Source: Nostoc paludosum FACHB-159 (GTDB taxonomy: Bacteria > Cyanobacteriota > Cyanobacteriia > Cyanobacteriales > Nostocaceae). Taken from it: 64,000 bases of DNA. Below are positions 37,926 through 47,355 of the stretch, piece by piece (positions within the stretch are counted from its first letter, which is position 1; the number at the start of each line of letters is the position of its first letter). The position numbers were made by a program, and so were the translations under genes. The stretch is taken from the NCBI RefSeq assembly GCF_014698835.1, contig NZ_JACJTU010000019.1, positions 62,001 through 126,000 on the forward strand, given 5' to 3'. A model generated the notes under the pieces. The model worked only from the letters and a program-made list of their open reading frames with translations. It was not told the origin of the DNA and ran no database searches.

Positions 37926-37952
37926 TAGGGTCATAACAATGTTATGACCCTA
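37926..37952 (-). terminator. Terminator downstream of UDP-glucose dehydrogenase
   Basis: A perfect 12-bp stem (37926-37937 with 37941-37952) and AAT loop. On the minus strand it is followed by TATTATTTTTT, fitting an intrinsic terminator about 90 bp after the ugd stop. Confidence 0.8.
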
Positions 37953-38044
37953 CTTAATAAAAAAAGCTAGAAATTTGAAATTCAATCTTGTGAACTCAGA
38001 ATTCTGAATTTTGCATTCTGAATTCTGGCTCCTAACAAAATCAT

Positions 38045-39433
38045 CTATCTGCCAACGCCTACATATTGGAATCCAGCCCGCACCATTGCTTCAGGGTCGA
38101 GGAAGTTGCGACCATCAATGATTACGGGGTGAGCCATCAATTTTGCCATCTTCAGGTAATCGAGAGTGCTAAACTGTTTCCATTCGGTGACGAGTACCAA
38201 AGCATCGCAACCGTCAGCTAGTCTTTCAGCATCGGTTTCTACTAACACACCAGAAAGACCATGACGCATACCTGTTTGGGAAACAATGGGGTCGTAGGCT
38301 TTGACTTTAGCTCCCAGTCGGTTGAGTTGTTCAATTAAGTTGAGCGCTGGAGCATCACGCATATCATCGGTATCAGGCTTAAAGGTGAGACCGAGTAGCC
38401 CAACAGTCTTACCTTTGAGGATTTTCAGGACTTGTTGCAGTTTTTCTAGAGCAATTAGACGTTGGCGTTCGTTGACGTTGACTGCGGCTTTGAGCAATTC
38501 AGCTTCATAGCCATAGTCGTCAGCAGTGTGAATGAGGGCGGAGACATCTTTCGGGAAGCAAGAACCACCCCAACCAATGCCAGCTTGTAAAAATTTGTTA
38601 CCAATACGGGAGTCTAGACCAATTCCTTTGGCTACTTGGGTAACATCAGCACCAACGCGATCGCAAATGTTAGCAACTTCATTGATAAAACTAATCTTAG
38701 TGGCCAAAAAGGCATTAGCGGCATATTTGATCATTTCCGCCGAACTGAGGTCTGTTGCCAGAATTGGTACTGGTGGTAAAGATGGATCGGCTGCGTACTT
38801 GCGTTCTACAATTGGGGCATACAGTTGTTGCATTAAAGCTACTGCCCTTTGACTGTTGCCTCCTAGTACAATGCGATCGGGGTTGAAGGTGTCGTAAACT
38901 GCTGAACCTTCGCGCAAAAATTCTGGATTGCTGACTACATCAAACTCGGCTACAAACTCAGGTAATTTCTCTTCAGATACGCCACCTGCGGCTACCAAAC
39001 TTTTCTGGCGTTCAGCGATACCATCTAGAACAATCATCCGCACCCAGTCACCTGAACCAATGGGTACTGTTGATTTATTCACAATTACTTTATAACCATT
39101 GTTGAGGTTTGCCCCAATACCACGGGCTACGGCTTCAACGTAACGAGTATCACTCTCACCAGTTGGTAAAGGTGGTGTTCCTACGGCAATAAACAGAATT
39201 TCTCCGTGGGCAACTCCCGCAGCTAGGTCACTTGTGAAATGAATTTTTTCTGTTTGAATGGCAGACTGCATGATTTCTGAGAGTCCCGGTTCAAAAATCG
39301 GAGACTGTCCAGATTTCATTAATTTGACTTTTTCTTCGTTGTTGTCTACGCAAATGACATCATGCCCAATATGAGCTAAGCAAGCACCTGTAACTAAACC
39401 GACGTAACCAGTACCAATTACGCAAACACGCAT
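38045..39433 (-). CDS. ugd: UDP-glucose 6-dehydrogenase
   Basis: 462 residues from the ATG at 39433 (MRVCVIGTGYVGLVTGACLA). It oxidises UDP-glucose to UDP-glucuronate with two NAD+. The NAD-binding GTGYVGL, the conserved VNKSTVPIGSG, and the catalytic cysteine in GIGWGGSCFPKD (near residue 290) are present, as is the C-terminal domain LLGLTFKPDTDDMRDAPAL. It is 148 bp downstream of, and on the same strand as, the gene for UDP-glucuronate decarboxylase; together they give UDP-glucuronate and UDP-xylose for surface polysaccharide. Confidence 0.97.
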   Translation of the reverse strand: MRVCVIGTGYVGLVTGACLAHIGHDVICVDNNEEKVKLMKSGQSPIFEPGLSEIMQSAIQTEKIHFTSDLAAGVAHGEILFIAVGTPPLPTGESDTRYVEAVARGIGANLNNGYKVIVNKSTVPIGSGDWVRMIVLDGIAERQKSLVAAGGVSEEKLPEFVAEFDVVSNPEFLREGSAVYDTFNPDRIVLGGNSQRAVALMQQLYAPIVERKYAADPSLPPVPILATDLSSAEMIKYAANAFLATKISFINEVANICDRVGADVTQVAKGIGLDSRIGNKFLQAGIGWGGSCFPKDVSALIHTADDYGYEAELLKAAVNVNERQRLIALEKLQQVLKILKGKTVGLLGLTFKPDTDDMRDAPALNLIEQLNRLGAKVKAYDPIVSQTGMRHGLSGVLVETDAERLADGCDALVLVTEWKQFSTLDYLKMAKLMAHPVIIDGRNFLDPEAMVRAGFQYVGVGR

Positions 39434-39581
39434 TTTCAACTCCTCGCTTGATTGAGCGTTAGTTTAAAAAAAGAAATAGTCAATATGACACTTATACACC
39501 GAGAGGAAACACAGCCACTAAAGTACCGGCTACCAAATAAGATGAGCTTGCACGAAAGTTGAGAGCAGGGCTAAGCACTGC

Positions 39582-40532
39582 TCAAGAGGCTGAATTTTTG
39601 GCATCGCTGTTCATGCGATCGCGGAAATCTTCTATTGTTAGTTTTAACCCCTCTTGCAAAGGAATGGTAGGTTCCCAATTTAACCAAGTTTTGGCCTTTG
39701 TAATATCGGGTTGGCGACGCCGGGGATCGTCCGAAGGTAGTGGCTCGAATCTAATCTGTGCATCTGGGTTAATCATGTTTTGCACAGCTTGTGCCAATTG
39801 TAAAATTGTATACTCACCAGGATTACCCAGATTCACTGGCCCGATGTAATCGCCATTCATTAGGCGAATAAATCCATCTACCAAATCGGAAACGTAGCAG
39901 AAACTCCGGGTTTGCGAACCATCTCCGTAAACCGTCAAAGGATTACCCCGCAAGGCTTGAACTATGAAGTTACTCACTACCCGACCATCATTTTCTAACA
40001 TTCTCGGCCCATATGTATTGAAGATCCGAGCAACTCGAATATCAACTTTATTTTGCCTGTAATAATCAAATGCCAGAGTTTCAGCGATTCTTTTGCCTTC
40101 GTCGTAGCACGAACGTATACCAATGGGATTAACGCTACCCCTGTACTCTTCAGTTTGGGGATGAACTTCTGGGTCACCGTATACTTCGCTAGTTGAAGCC
40201 AAGAAAAACCTAGCTTTCACGCGCTTGGCCAGCCCCAACATATTCAGTGTTCCCATCACGTTAGTTTTAACGGTTTTGACTGGGTTGTATTGATAATGTA
40301 CGGGAGAAGCAGGACAAGCTAAATGATAGATTTGATCCACTTCTAATCGAATTGGTTCGGTAATATCGTGGCGGATTAATTCAAAGTACGGATGACCTAA
40401 CCATTTAAGAATGTTACGTTTATGACCTGTGTAAAAATTATCCAAGCATATTATTTCATGCCCTTCGTTCATTAGTCGGTCGATGAGATGGGAACCAATA
40501 AACCCAGCACCGCCCGTCACCAAAATTCTCAT
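39582..40532 (-). CDS. UDP-glucuronate decarboxylase (UDP-xylose synthase)
   Basis: A 316-residue SDR epimerase-fold enzyme. It has the NAD-binding TGGAGFIGSHLIDRL, the catalytic Ser/Thr in LASTSEVYGDP, and Tyr143/Lys147 in SCYDEGKRIAETL, with RIFNTYGPRML and GDGSQTRSFCYVSDLVDG downstream. The sequence HLACPASPVHYQYNPVKTVK is characteristic of UDP-xylose synthases rather than of plain glucose epimerases. It converts UDP-glucuronate to UDP-xylose. It is encoded just upstream of ugd, which makes its substrate. Confidence 0.93.
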   Translation of the reverse strand: MRILVTGGAGFIGSHLIDRLMNEGHEIICLDNFYTGHKRNILKWLGHPYFELIRHDITEPIRLEVDQIYHLACPASPVHYQYNPVKTVKTNVMGTLNMLGLAKRVKARFFLASTSEVYGDPEVHPQTEEYRGSVNPIGIRSCYDEGKRIAETLAFDYYRQNKVDIRVARIFNTYGPRMLENDGRVVSNFIVQALRGNPLTVYGDGSQTRSFCYVSDLVDGFIRLMNGDYIGPVNLGNPGEYTILQLAQAVQNMINPDAQIRFEPLPSDDPRRRQPDITKAKTWLNWEPTIPLQEGLKLTIEDFRDRMNSDAKNSAS

Positions 40533-40878
40533 AGTTTCCCAGTTACTTACAAATATTTTCAGTAGCTATCGCACTTATCTTTTAGGTTACCCAGCTTGGG
40601 CACAAAAATACAGAACTAAAAATGAACAACACTTAATCCAAAACTGTTTAAGGTTGTAGTTTTGTTATGTTTTTACCTGCTTTGTTAACAATTTAACTAG
40701 CAAAATAACAAACATTGTCTAAAGATTGTCAGTCTTTTACCTAAAGTTCATCAAATCTTCAACAATATAAAGTGTTTTTACTGTAAACATTAGAGGTAAT
40801 TCATTTGTTGTCAATATTTTTTTTAATACGATGCCTCCCGCAGGCTAGGCTAACGCAGCCCAAATCTATCGAACTATA
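40533..40878. other. Intergenic region with degraded repeat
   Basis: About 345 bp with no gene. At 40830-40862 there is a partial copy (gcctcccgcaggctaggc, then taacgcagcc) of the repeat that is fuller at 58840-58925. The rest is AT-rich and should contain the promoter of the decarboxylase gene. Confidence 0.55.
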
Positions 40879-43020
40879 TCATACAGCAGATGTGATGTTA
40901 TTAGCTGTATTACAAATAACTATATTTGTTTGAGTGCGTTGTGGTTCTCCAAGCATGACAATGGAACAGGTGAGTTGTCTGGCTAACTCTGTGGTGACAT
41001 CGCTAATGGCTAACCCACCGGGACTAGTGCGATTGCGTATAAAAGGTAAAACAACTAAATCGTATAACCGTGCTGCTTGCAAAATTGCTTGAGCTACATT
41101 TTCATGAGCGATAATTTGAATTTCTGGGGTATTGGGCAGAGCTAATTTAGATACTAAGAGTGAGAGGTGCGATCGCCTCCAAGCAATTTTACTAGAACTA
41201 GTGCGGCGATCGCACACATTCAGCACAGTAATGTGACTTTGATTTGCTTGTGCCAACATTTGGGCAAATTGTACGGGCTGCAATATCGGTGCTGTTAAAT
41301 TTTCTATTGGCACTAGGATACGCTGAATTTTTTTTGGTGATTCCACTAAACGTGTTACTGCTACAGGACAATGTGCTGCCCAAAGCACGCCATCAACAAC
41401 ATTTCCAAATAATAATGCTCGCAACCCAGTACGTTTACCCCAACCCATAACAATTAAACTAGCTTTTTGTTCGCGGGCAGCTCTGCTAATTCCTTGAGCA
41501 AAAGCATCATCAATTCGTAGCACTGGTTCTGCGGCTACACCTAATACTCGACTTTGGGCGGTGGCTTTTGTTAATAAGCGCTCACTGCGTTCTAGAGTAG
41601 CTTCTAACTGGGGTGCATCCATGTGAGCAGCAGCATTGGCGATCGCTAGCGGTACAATTTTACCCTTTGACTGACGCGCTAATAACGCTGCCATCTCAAT
41701 CAAATACTGCTGCGTCTGAGGATTATAGACAGGTACGACTATATTCAAAGCACCGTCTGTTTCTGGTGCATCGCCATCGGGTAGATTTGTTGGTGGTGGA
41801 TCTACGGCTGCTGGCGAGGAGGTCAAACCAACGGCTATTCGACTGGTGATAAAGGGCCCCAAGGTTGAGGTCACGACCATTAAAATAATAATGCTGTGTA
41901 ATATTTCTGATGAAAGTAATCCAGCCCGATGTCCTACTAAAGTTGCGGCTAAAGTTGTACCAACCTGGGGAATTGATAACGACCACATTGTCAGTATTTC
42001 TTGCCAGTTATAGCGGTAAACTAGTTTTGTCAACAAAGCTGCGATCAATTTACTGGCAATCAAACAGACTATAATTAACAGCGTTAACTTGATGGCGTTC
42101 AGGTTATTTAGATAGGTAGGTAAATCGATTAATAAACCAAGGTCAACAAAGAAAATCGGAATGAATAATACACTGCCAATAAATACCACCTTTTCTTTGA
42201 CTGGGCCTTCACCTACAGCTTCATTTACTGCCAAACCCACTAAAAAAGCACCAACAATTTTGTCTACTTCAATTAATTGAGCGCCCACAGCAGCAAGAAA
42301 CACAGAAAGCAACACAAACAAAAATTTGTTTCCTTCATCGTCTCCTGAACGGCGAAAAAACTCTTTACCTGCCCAGTCAAATCCTGCAACAACGGCAACA
42401 GAATAAATCGTTAACCAACCCGACAAAGTGAGTAGTTGAGCTAAGCTAAATACCTGATTACGACCCACAGCTACACAAACACCCAATATTAGTATTGCAC
42501 CAATATCTGTAAAAATAGTGGCTCCAATAGTGACAGTAACCGCTTCATTATTTACTACTCCCAAACGAGTGATTATGGGATATGCCAAAAGGGTGTAGGA
42601 AGCGAATAAAGAGCCTATTAAAATTGCAGTAGTCCAGCTATAGCCTAAAATCAGACCTACTAAGGTTCCCATAAGTAGCGGCACACTGAAAGTCAAGCTA
42701 GCAAATCCAAAGGCGCGACTTTTCCTTTTGCGGAACTTTTCTAGATCGACTTCTAGCCCTGCGACAAATAGCAAGTATATTAACCCAATATCTGATAGTA
42801 GGTTAATCATCGGTGAGTTGGATTGAAATAGATGCCAGCCCGAAGGGCCAAGTACTAGTCCAGAGAAAACCAAACCCACTAATCCTGGTAATCTTAGTCG
42901 CTCAAACATAATAGGTATAACTAAGATGACCACGAGCAAAATAGCAAAGGAAACAATTGGTTCCTTGCTAAGAACTTGGGAAGTTGGTTCCAGAGCAAGA
43001 ACTTGTGATATGAGTTCCAT
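40879..43020 (-). CDS. CPA2-family cation:proton antiporter with universal-stress domains
   Basis: 713 residues. A polytopic exchanger domain covers about 25-400 (FERLRLPGLVGLVFSGLVLG, then LLSDIGLIYLLFVAGLEVDL). The ion-binding region includes TVTIGATIFTDIGAILILGV. The cytosolic tail begins with NIVVPVYNPQTQQYLIEMAA and a USP-like fold with VMGWGKRTGLRALLFGNVVD. A second USP-like unit starts RILVPIENLTAPILQ. It is a distant relative of the antiporter at 5658, with different tail motifs, so the two probably respond to different cues. No partner gene is adjacent. Confidence 0.88.
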   Translation of the reverse strand: MELISQVLALEPTSQVLSKEPIVSFAILLVVILVIPIMFERLRLPGLVGLVFSGLVLGPSGWHLFQSNSPMINLLSDIGLIYLLFVAGLEVDLEKFRKRKSRAFGFASLTFSVPLLMGTLVGLILGYSWTTAILIGSLFASYTLLAYPIITRLGVVNNEAVTVTIGATIFTDIGAILILGVCVAVGRNQVFSLAQLLTLSGWLTIYSVAVVAGFDWAGKEFFRRSGDDEGNKFLFVLLSVFLAAVGAQLIEVDKIVGAFLVGLAVNEAVGEGPVKEKVVFIGSVLFIPIFFVDLGLLIDLPTYLNNLNAIKLTLLIIVCLIASKLIAALLTKLVYRYNWQEILTMWSLSIPQVGTTLAATLVGHRAGLLSSEILHSIIILMVVTSTLGPFITSRIAVGLTSSPAAVDPPPTNLPDGDAPETDGALNIVVPVYNPQTQQYLIEMAALLARQSKGKIVPLAIANAAAHMDAPQLEATLERSERLLTKATAQSRVLGVAAEPVLRIDDAFAQGISRAAREQKASLIVMGWGKRTGLRALLFGNVVDGVLWAAHCPVAVTRLVESPKKIQRILVPIENLTAPILQPVQFAQMLAQANQSHITVLNVCDRRTSSSKIAWRRSHLSLLVSKLALPNTPEIQIIAHENVAQAILQAARLYDLVVLPFIRNRTSPGGLAISDVTTELARQLTCSIVMLGEPQRTQTNIVICNTANNITSAV

Positions 43021-43166
43021 AGGTAGGAATTGATGAGGCTATGGTAAAACTGCGATCGCCTTGAAGACGAGCGCTCGATTGATATAAATGGATGTAGGAG
43101 CCGCCTGACGAAAAATCAAAAATCTTAACTTACACTAAACTAGACAATTGTCTAAGAACTAACTAC

Positions 43167-43823
43167 CTACGGGTGGATTTGGCTCAAAATGAACCGCAAG
43201 CGATCGTAGTCGTCTTTAAGTAATACGCTCAGGTTCCGCCCAGCTTTAATTAGCCATTCTCGGTCAGCTTTACGTAACTGATATACATCTCGAATGGCAG
43301 CTGCGGTCAAGGCGTCCACTGGCGCACCATTGATACAAAGGAGTGTCCGCAAAAAATCTAGTTCTTCAGTAAATTTAACGATCGCTTCAGCTTCGCACCG
43401 ATAAACAGCTTGATGAATTTGCGGGGGACGGGGTGGTAGATACTGATATACTCTTCGGTTATAACTTGGATTTTGTGAAGATAGTTCAAATCCAACGATG
43501 GCAGCTCTAAATTCTGTTCTAAGCATGGCAAATATCTGGGGTTGTTCTTCACGTAAGTCCTGCAATGACAGCCCCAAAGCTCTAGCTCGGTGTACGGAAT
43601 CTATGGGCATAGTAGTAGCATGATATACCACAGCGTAAACGACATTGCCAGATTCTTCATCCACCGCACAAACCCAACTACCAAAAGGCGGCATAGAGGG
43701 AAAGCTTAAATCTTCTGGTTCCAAACACTGTGCCAAAAATTCAGTAGTACTAGTTTCAATCACCTCTGCAAAGTGATTGGGATGGCGATCGCTTCTATCA
43801 AACTGTGGTAATGGAAGGCGCAT
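43167..43823 (-). CDS. Hypothetical protein, probably HAS-barrel type
   Basis: 218 residues, soluble. MRLPLPQFDRSDRHPNHFAE, then GSWVCAVDEESGNVVYAVVY with ATTMPIDSVHRARALGLSLQ forms a beta-barrel-like N-terminus of the kind called HAS-barrel (found in HerA-type ATPases). The rest is helical (REWLIKAGRNLSVLLKDDYD). I believe the family is widespread in cyanobacteria but have no functional knowledge. It is in the same orientation as ndhS, with a 14-bp hairpin (43845-43858 and 43869-43882) between. Confidence 0.65.
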   Translation of the reverse strand: MRLPLPQFDRSDRHPNHFAEVIETSTTEFLAQCLEPEDLSFPSMPPFGSWVCAVDEESGNVVYAVVYHATTMPIDSVHRARALGLSLQDLREEQPQIFAMLRTEFRAAIVGFELSSQNPSYNRRVYQYLPPRPPQIHQAVYRCEAEAIVKFTEELDFLRTLLCINGAPVDALTAAAIRDVYQLRKADREWLIKAGRNLSVLLKDDYDRLRFILSQIHP

Positions 43824-43844
43824 GGGAGTGCTCAGTTAAGAGTT

Positions 43845-43882
43845 AGGAGTTAGGAGTTGAACAATAATAACTCCTAACTCCT
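43845..43882. terminator. 14-bp perfect hairpin from TTAGGAG repeat
   Basis: AGGAGTTAGGAGTT pairs perfectly with AACTCCTAACTCCT around a 10-nt loop. The same TTAGGAG/CTCCTAA motifs recur near 50250 and 52160-52330. It lies between ndhS and the HAS-barrel-like gene and may stop ndhS transcription. Confidence 0.6.
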
Positions 43883-43954
43883 GTACAGATACGATTAATA
43901 GCGTGTCTTCTAACTTACAGACAAGGGTTAATCGCGTCTCTACTTCTAATTAAT

Positions 43955-44152
43955 CTATTTTCCTTTTTTACGTCCAGCTGTGGTCTCTACGACTTCTAAT
44001 TCCTTCAGGCGGAAGGTAATTAATTTATCCCAGTTACCACCTTCAAACAATACGGCTACCTTACCATCACTCACTCGTTGCACGAGTCCTTCAGAGCGAT
44101 AGTAGGTATCTGCGGGATTCTTGACGCGAACAGTTGCTCCAGGCAGAATCAT
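43955..44152 (-). CDS. ndhS: NAD(P)H dehydrogenase-like complex subunit NdhS
   Basis: 65 residues. MILPGATVRVKNPADTYYRS followed by EGLVQRVSDGKVAVLFEGGN and WDKLITFRLKELEVVE is the SH3-like NdhS chain. NdhS forms the ferredoxin-binding site of the photosynthetic NDH-1 complex on the thylakoid membrane, used in cyclic electron flow and CO2 uptake. Basic C-terminal residues (GRKKGK) are typical. Like most NDH-1 auxiliary genes, it is not in an operon with other ndh genes. Confidence 0.85.
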   Translation of the reverse strand: MILPGATVRVKNPADTYYRSEGLVQRVSDGKVAVLFEGGNWDKLITFRLKELEVVETTAGRKKGK

Positions 44153-44220
44153 CTCTTTAGCCTCACTTGTTTCCTGTTAATAGCTTAATACTTGTTAATA
44201 CTCATTGGTTATTTTTAAGA

Positions 44221-44427
44221 GGCAATAGGCAAGAAAGCAATAGGCAATAGGGGAATCCCCATAATTCAAATTAGGGATTTTAAAAAGTAGGTATTAAAAA
44301 ATTGGGTAAGTCGGCTCGTTTCAAATGTTTAATTTTCTCCATAATTCAAATTAGAGGCAAAGATTCCGATTATTCAGGCAGGTTCTATTGCCTATTGCCT
44401 ATTGCCTATTGCCTATTGCCTATTGCT
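44221..44427. repeat. Mobile-looking 200-bp element bounded by GGCAATA / TATTGCC heptamers (copy 1)
   Basis: The left end has GGCAATA-type units, the right end six or so TATTGCC units, so the termini are inverted repeats. Inside, CCATAATTCAAATTAG occurs twice (44259-44274 and 44339-44354). The interior matches the sequence at 59376-59620 (second copy), including GTATTAAAAAAT, TTAATTTTCTCCATAATTCA and ATTATTCAGGCA. No ORF is present. Confidence 0.8.
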
Positions 44428-44429
44428 TA

Positions 44430-45743
44430 TCAATAATACTTCTGCCGTTGGCGAAAATTTGCTACCGATTCTACTATTCCCAAGGAAATGAAGTTAGTCA
44501 GCATGGCAGAACGTCCGTAACTCATCCAGGGTAAGGGAATTCCTGCTACAGGCGCTAAGCCGACAGTCATGCCAACGTTGACAATTAACTGAAACACAAT
44601 CATGGACAAAACGCCAATAGCCAACAACGAACCAAAATTGTCTGTGGCGGTTTGAGCAACATGCAGTAAGCGGAAGCAAATTAAGCAAAAAACAAAGAGT
44701 ACTATCAAACAACCAACAAAACCGAATTCTTCGCCGACTGCTGAGAAAATAAAGTCTGTATGCTGTTCTGGGACGAAATTCAGTTGCGTCATTGGGCCTT
44801 TGAACAGACCCCATCCCCAAATTTCACCGGCACCAATGGCAATGCGAGATTGAATCAAGTGATACCCAGCACCAAGGGGATCGTGATCTGGATCCATGAA
44901 TACAGTAAGTCGGTCTTTTTGATAGGGTTTCAAAATATGATTCCAGGCAAAAACTCCTAATTCGCCACCAAATATATTGAGACTCCACGCACCGATAGCA
45001 CCCAAACCAAATCGACGCCAGGGCAGAGTTCGCCAACCGATAATAGCCATAGCGATTGACCAAACTATCCCTAACGGGCCAAAAGATAGCTCTTTAAATA
45101 AAACTATCGGTTGTTCTAAAGGCCAAGATATGCTGAACAAAATGGCAGCAACTACAGGAGAAATCATCAGAATTAGCCAGCCTGGGTTAGCATTTGCCCA
45201 GTAGAGCATTCCCAAGACGATCGCCCCAAATACCATTGATGTTGCTAAATCTGGCTGTAAAAATACTAATCCCCAAGGTATAGCGGTGATTGCCAGTACG
45301 CGGAAAACACTTTCGAGTTTAGAAGCGGTGCGCTTGTGTAACAAGGCTGCTAAGGTAATAATCATGCCAACTTTGGCAAACTCTGAGGGTTGCACATTAA
45401 AGCCAGCGATACTGATCCATCGCTGTGCCCCTTTAGCGCTAGTACCGGCAATCATCACGGCGATTAAGCTGAAATTCGTAAGTGCGTAGGTTACCCAGTG
45501 GCACTGCATTAAGATTTCGTAACGGGTACGAGCTAAAAAAAGTGCTATCAGTACACCGATACCTGCCACCAACCAGTGCCACCACCAGTCGGTTACTGGC
45601 TGCTTTAGTTCCGTACTGAGGATGGCGATGCCGCCAAAAATACTGACAGCAACTGGTAAACAAAACAATAACCAATCTACATATTGCCAAGGCTTAACCC
45701 AAGACTTCCAGCGAACTTTGGGGAGCGATCGTTTTAATAACAT
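44430..45743 (-). CDS. rodA: Rod-shape-determining protein RodA (SEDS glycosyltransferase)
   Basis: A 437-residue polytopic membrane protein. SEDS signatures include KGAQRWISIAGFNVQPSEFA, FLQPDLATSMVFGAIVLGML and GEEFGFVGCLIVLFVF, with the terminal AGIPLPWMSYGRSAMLTNFI. It polymerises lipid II glycans during wall elongation with a class B PBP. The lack of FtsW-specific loops and the position away from the division cluster favour RodA. A helix start MLLKRSLPKVRWKSWVKPWQ precedes the first TM. Its 3' end adjoins the GGCAATA element. Confidence 0.93.
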   Translation of the reverse strand: MLLKRSLPKVRWKSWVKPWQYVDWLLFCLPVAVSIFGGIAILSTELKQPVTDWWWHWLVAGIGVLIALFLARTRYEILMQCHWVTYALTNFSLIAVMIAGTSAKGAQRWISIAGFNVQPSEFAKVGMIITLAALLHKRTASKLESVFRVLAITAIPWGLVFLQPDLATSMVFGAIVLGMLYWANANPGWLILMISPVVAAILFSISWPLEQPIVLFKELSFGPLGIVWSIAMAIIGWRTLPWRRFGLGAIGAWSLNIFGGELGVFAWNHILKPYQKDRLTVFMDPDHDPLGAGYHLIQSRIAIGAGEIWGWGLFKGPMTQLNFVPEQHTDFIFSAVGEEFGFVGCLIVLFVFCLICFRLLHVAQTATDNFGSLLAIGVLSMIVFQLIVNVGMTVGLAPVAGIPLPWMSYGRSAMLTNFISLGIVESVANFRQRQKYY

Positions 45744-45772
45744 TGTGTCAGTTTAGACTTTAGGTTTAATTG

Positions 45773-46030
45773 TTGGGCATTGGGCATTGGGCATGGGGCA
45801 AGCAGGAGGTGTGGGAGGATACGGAGGGGTGGGAAGAGAGGGAGGGGTGGGAAGTGTGGGGGGAGACGGAGGTGTGGGAGGAAAGGGAAGCATAAATTCT
45901 CTTTTTTCCCATCTCCCCACACTCCCCACACTTGCCACATTCCCCATCTCCCCACACTCCCCACACTTGCCACACTCCCCACACTCCCCATCTCCCCCAG
46001 TCCCCAATTCCCAATCTCCAGTCCCTAGTA
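45773..46030. repeat. Purine/pyrimidine repeat element, left of mrp
   Basis: GGGCATT heptamers at 45774-45794 are followed by a G-rich arm, AGCATAAATTCTC at about 45889, then a C-rich arm (cccacactccccacacttgc) to about 46020. Bases 45840-45927 are an inverted, by-eye one-mismatch copy of 47419-47506, on the other side of mrp. All open frames here are repeat translations. Confidence 0.85.
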
Positions 46031-46072
46031 TTCCCAGGCTATAGCCCAAGGAACAGATAGAATTAAAATTTA

Positions 46073-47143
46073 TTATGTCAAAGCTGCAACTGATACTTTA
46101 CCAGCGATGTTGAGAGCGATCGCTTTTAGTGCTTTTGCGGAAGCTGAATCTGGGTCAGCAACAACTATTGGCACACCATTATCGCCGCCAACTCGCGTGG
46201 AAATTTCTAGTGGTACACAGCCTAAAAGTGGCACTTCCAATTCAGCAGCGGTTTTGGAACCACCACCGGAACCAAAAATGTCATACTGCTTATCTGGCAT
46301 ATCTGGTGGAATAAAATAACTCATATTTTCCACGATTCCTAATACCGGGACGTTCATTTGTTGGAACATCCGCAATCCCTTACGAGAATCTAACAGAGCG
46401 ACATTTTGGGGTGTGGTGACAATTACTGCTCCTGCCATTGGTACTGCTTGGGTTAAAGTTAACTGAGCATCTCCAGTTCCTGGTGGCATATCTACAATCA
46501 AATAGTCCAATTCTCCCCATTGCACTTGATAGAGAAACTGGCGAATTACACCATTTAACATTGGCCCGCGCCAAATCACTGGTTGATCTCGGTCAATCAA
46601 AAAGCCCATTGAAACTAATTTGACACCGTGATTAAAAGCAGGTTCGAGGATTTCACCTTTGTCAGTCGAACGCACAGCAATTTCGGCATCTGCCAACCCC
46701 AACATTGTCGGGTCATTAGGCCCGTAAATATCGGCGTCTAGTAAACCGACTTTTGCTCCTGTTTGGGCTAAAGCCACTGCTACATTGACCGCCACAGTAC
46801 TTTTACCAACACCACCTTTGCCGCTGGAAACAGCAATAATATTTTTGACTCCAGAAATACCAGTGCGGTCTGGCAAACTTTTTTGTTGGGGTGTTTCTGC
46901 CGTTACTTCTACACTTACATCTGTAACGCCTGGTAATTTTTTAACAGCTTTTTGGCAATCTTCAACAATAAATTCACGTAAAGGACAGGCTGGAGTAGTT
47001 AACACCAAAGTGAAACTAACCTTACCACCATCAATTTTGACATTGCGAATCATATTCAGTTCTACCAGACTTTTGCGAAGTTCTGGGTCTTGCACTGGTC
47101 GCAATACTTCTAAGACAGAGCTCGAATCAAGGACATCGTACAT
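46073..47143 (-). CDS. mrp: Mrp/NBP35-type iron-sulfur carrier ATPase (ApbC)
   Basis: 356 residues from the ATG at 47143 (MYDVLDSSSVLEVLRPVQDP). An N-terminal MIP18/DUF59 domain of about 90 residues, with LTTPACPLREFIVEDCQKAV, precedes a deviant-Walker P-loop ATPase: IIAVSSGKGGVGKSTVAVNV, DADIYGPNDP and DYLIVDMPPGTGDAQLTLTQ. It should carry Fe-S clusters to target proteins. The CxxC used by E. coli and yeast homologues after NMSYF is absent: here it reads NMSYFIPPDMPDKQYDIFGS. The gene sits between two inverted repeat copies. Confidence 0.93.
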   Translation of the reverse strand: MYDVLDSSSVLEVLRPVQDPELRKSLVELNMIRNVKIDGGKVSFTLVLTTPACPLREFIVEDCQKAVKKLPGVTDVSVEVTAETPQQKSLPDRTGISGVKNIIAVSSGKGGVGKSTVAVNVAVALAQTGAKVGLLDADIYGPNDPTMLGLADAEIAVRSTDKGEILEPAFNHGVKLVSMGFLIDRDQPVIWRGPMLNGVIRQFLYQVQWGELDYLIVDMPPGTGDAQLTLTQAVPMAGAVIVTTPQNVALLDSRKGLRMFQQMNVPVLGIVENMSYFIPPDMPDKQYDIFGSGGGSKTAAELEVPLLGCVPLEISTRVGGDNGVPIVVADPDSASAKALKAIALNIAGKVSVAALT

Positions 47144-47355
47144 AAAAAATTCAAAATTCAAAATTTACCGAAGTTCTGATTTAAGGAAGGCTGAAGCTCC
47201 TGACTTCTGTTGCAATTGATGAAATACAATCCTAGTCAGCATCTTAGCTATTAACTGGATGTAAATAAAAGCAAGAGCAGATTGGTATTTTCGCGATCGC
47301 TGCCGTAATAAAACTTAGGAAACTGGATTATTACCTAAATAGAATCTTAACGTTA

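Larger units (their letters stand above)
37511..38044. other. Convergent intergenic region with hairpins and EcoRI-type repeats
   Basis: About 530 bp with no gene. It contains CAGAATTGAGAATTCAGAAT-like repeats near 37550 and 37995-38030, a GC-rich hairpin at 37578-37594, and a bidirectional terminator at 37926-37952. Confidence 0.6.

Noticed and set aside
45734..46049. Several overlapping frames on both strands (Gly/Val or Ser/Pro/His-rich)
   Set aside because: Translations of the purine/pyrimidine repeat, open because of its base bias.
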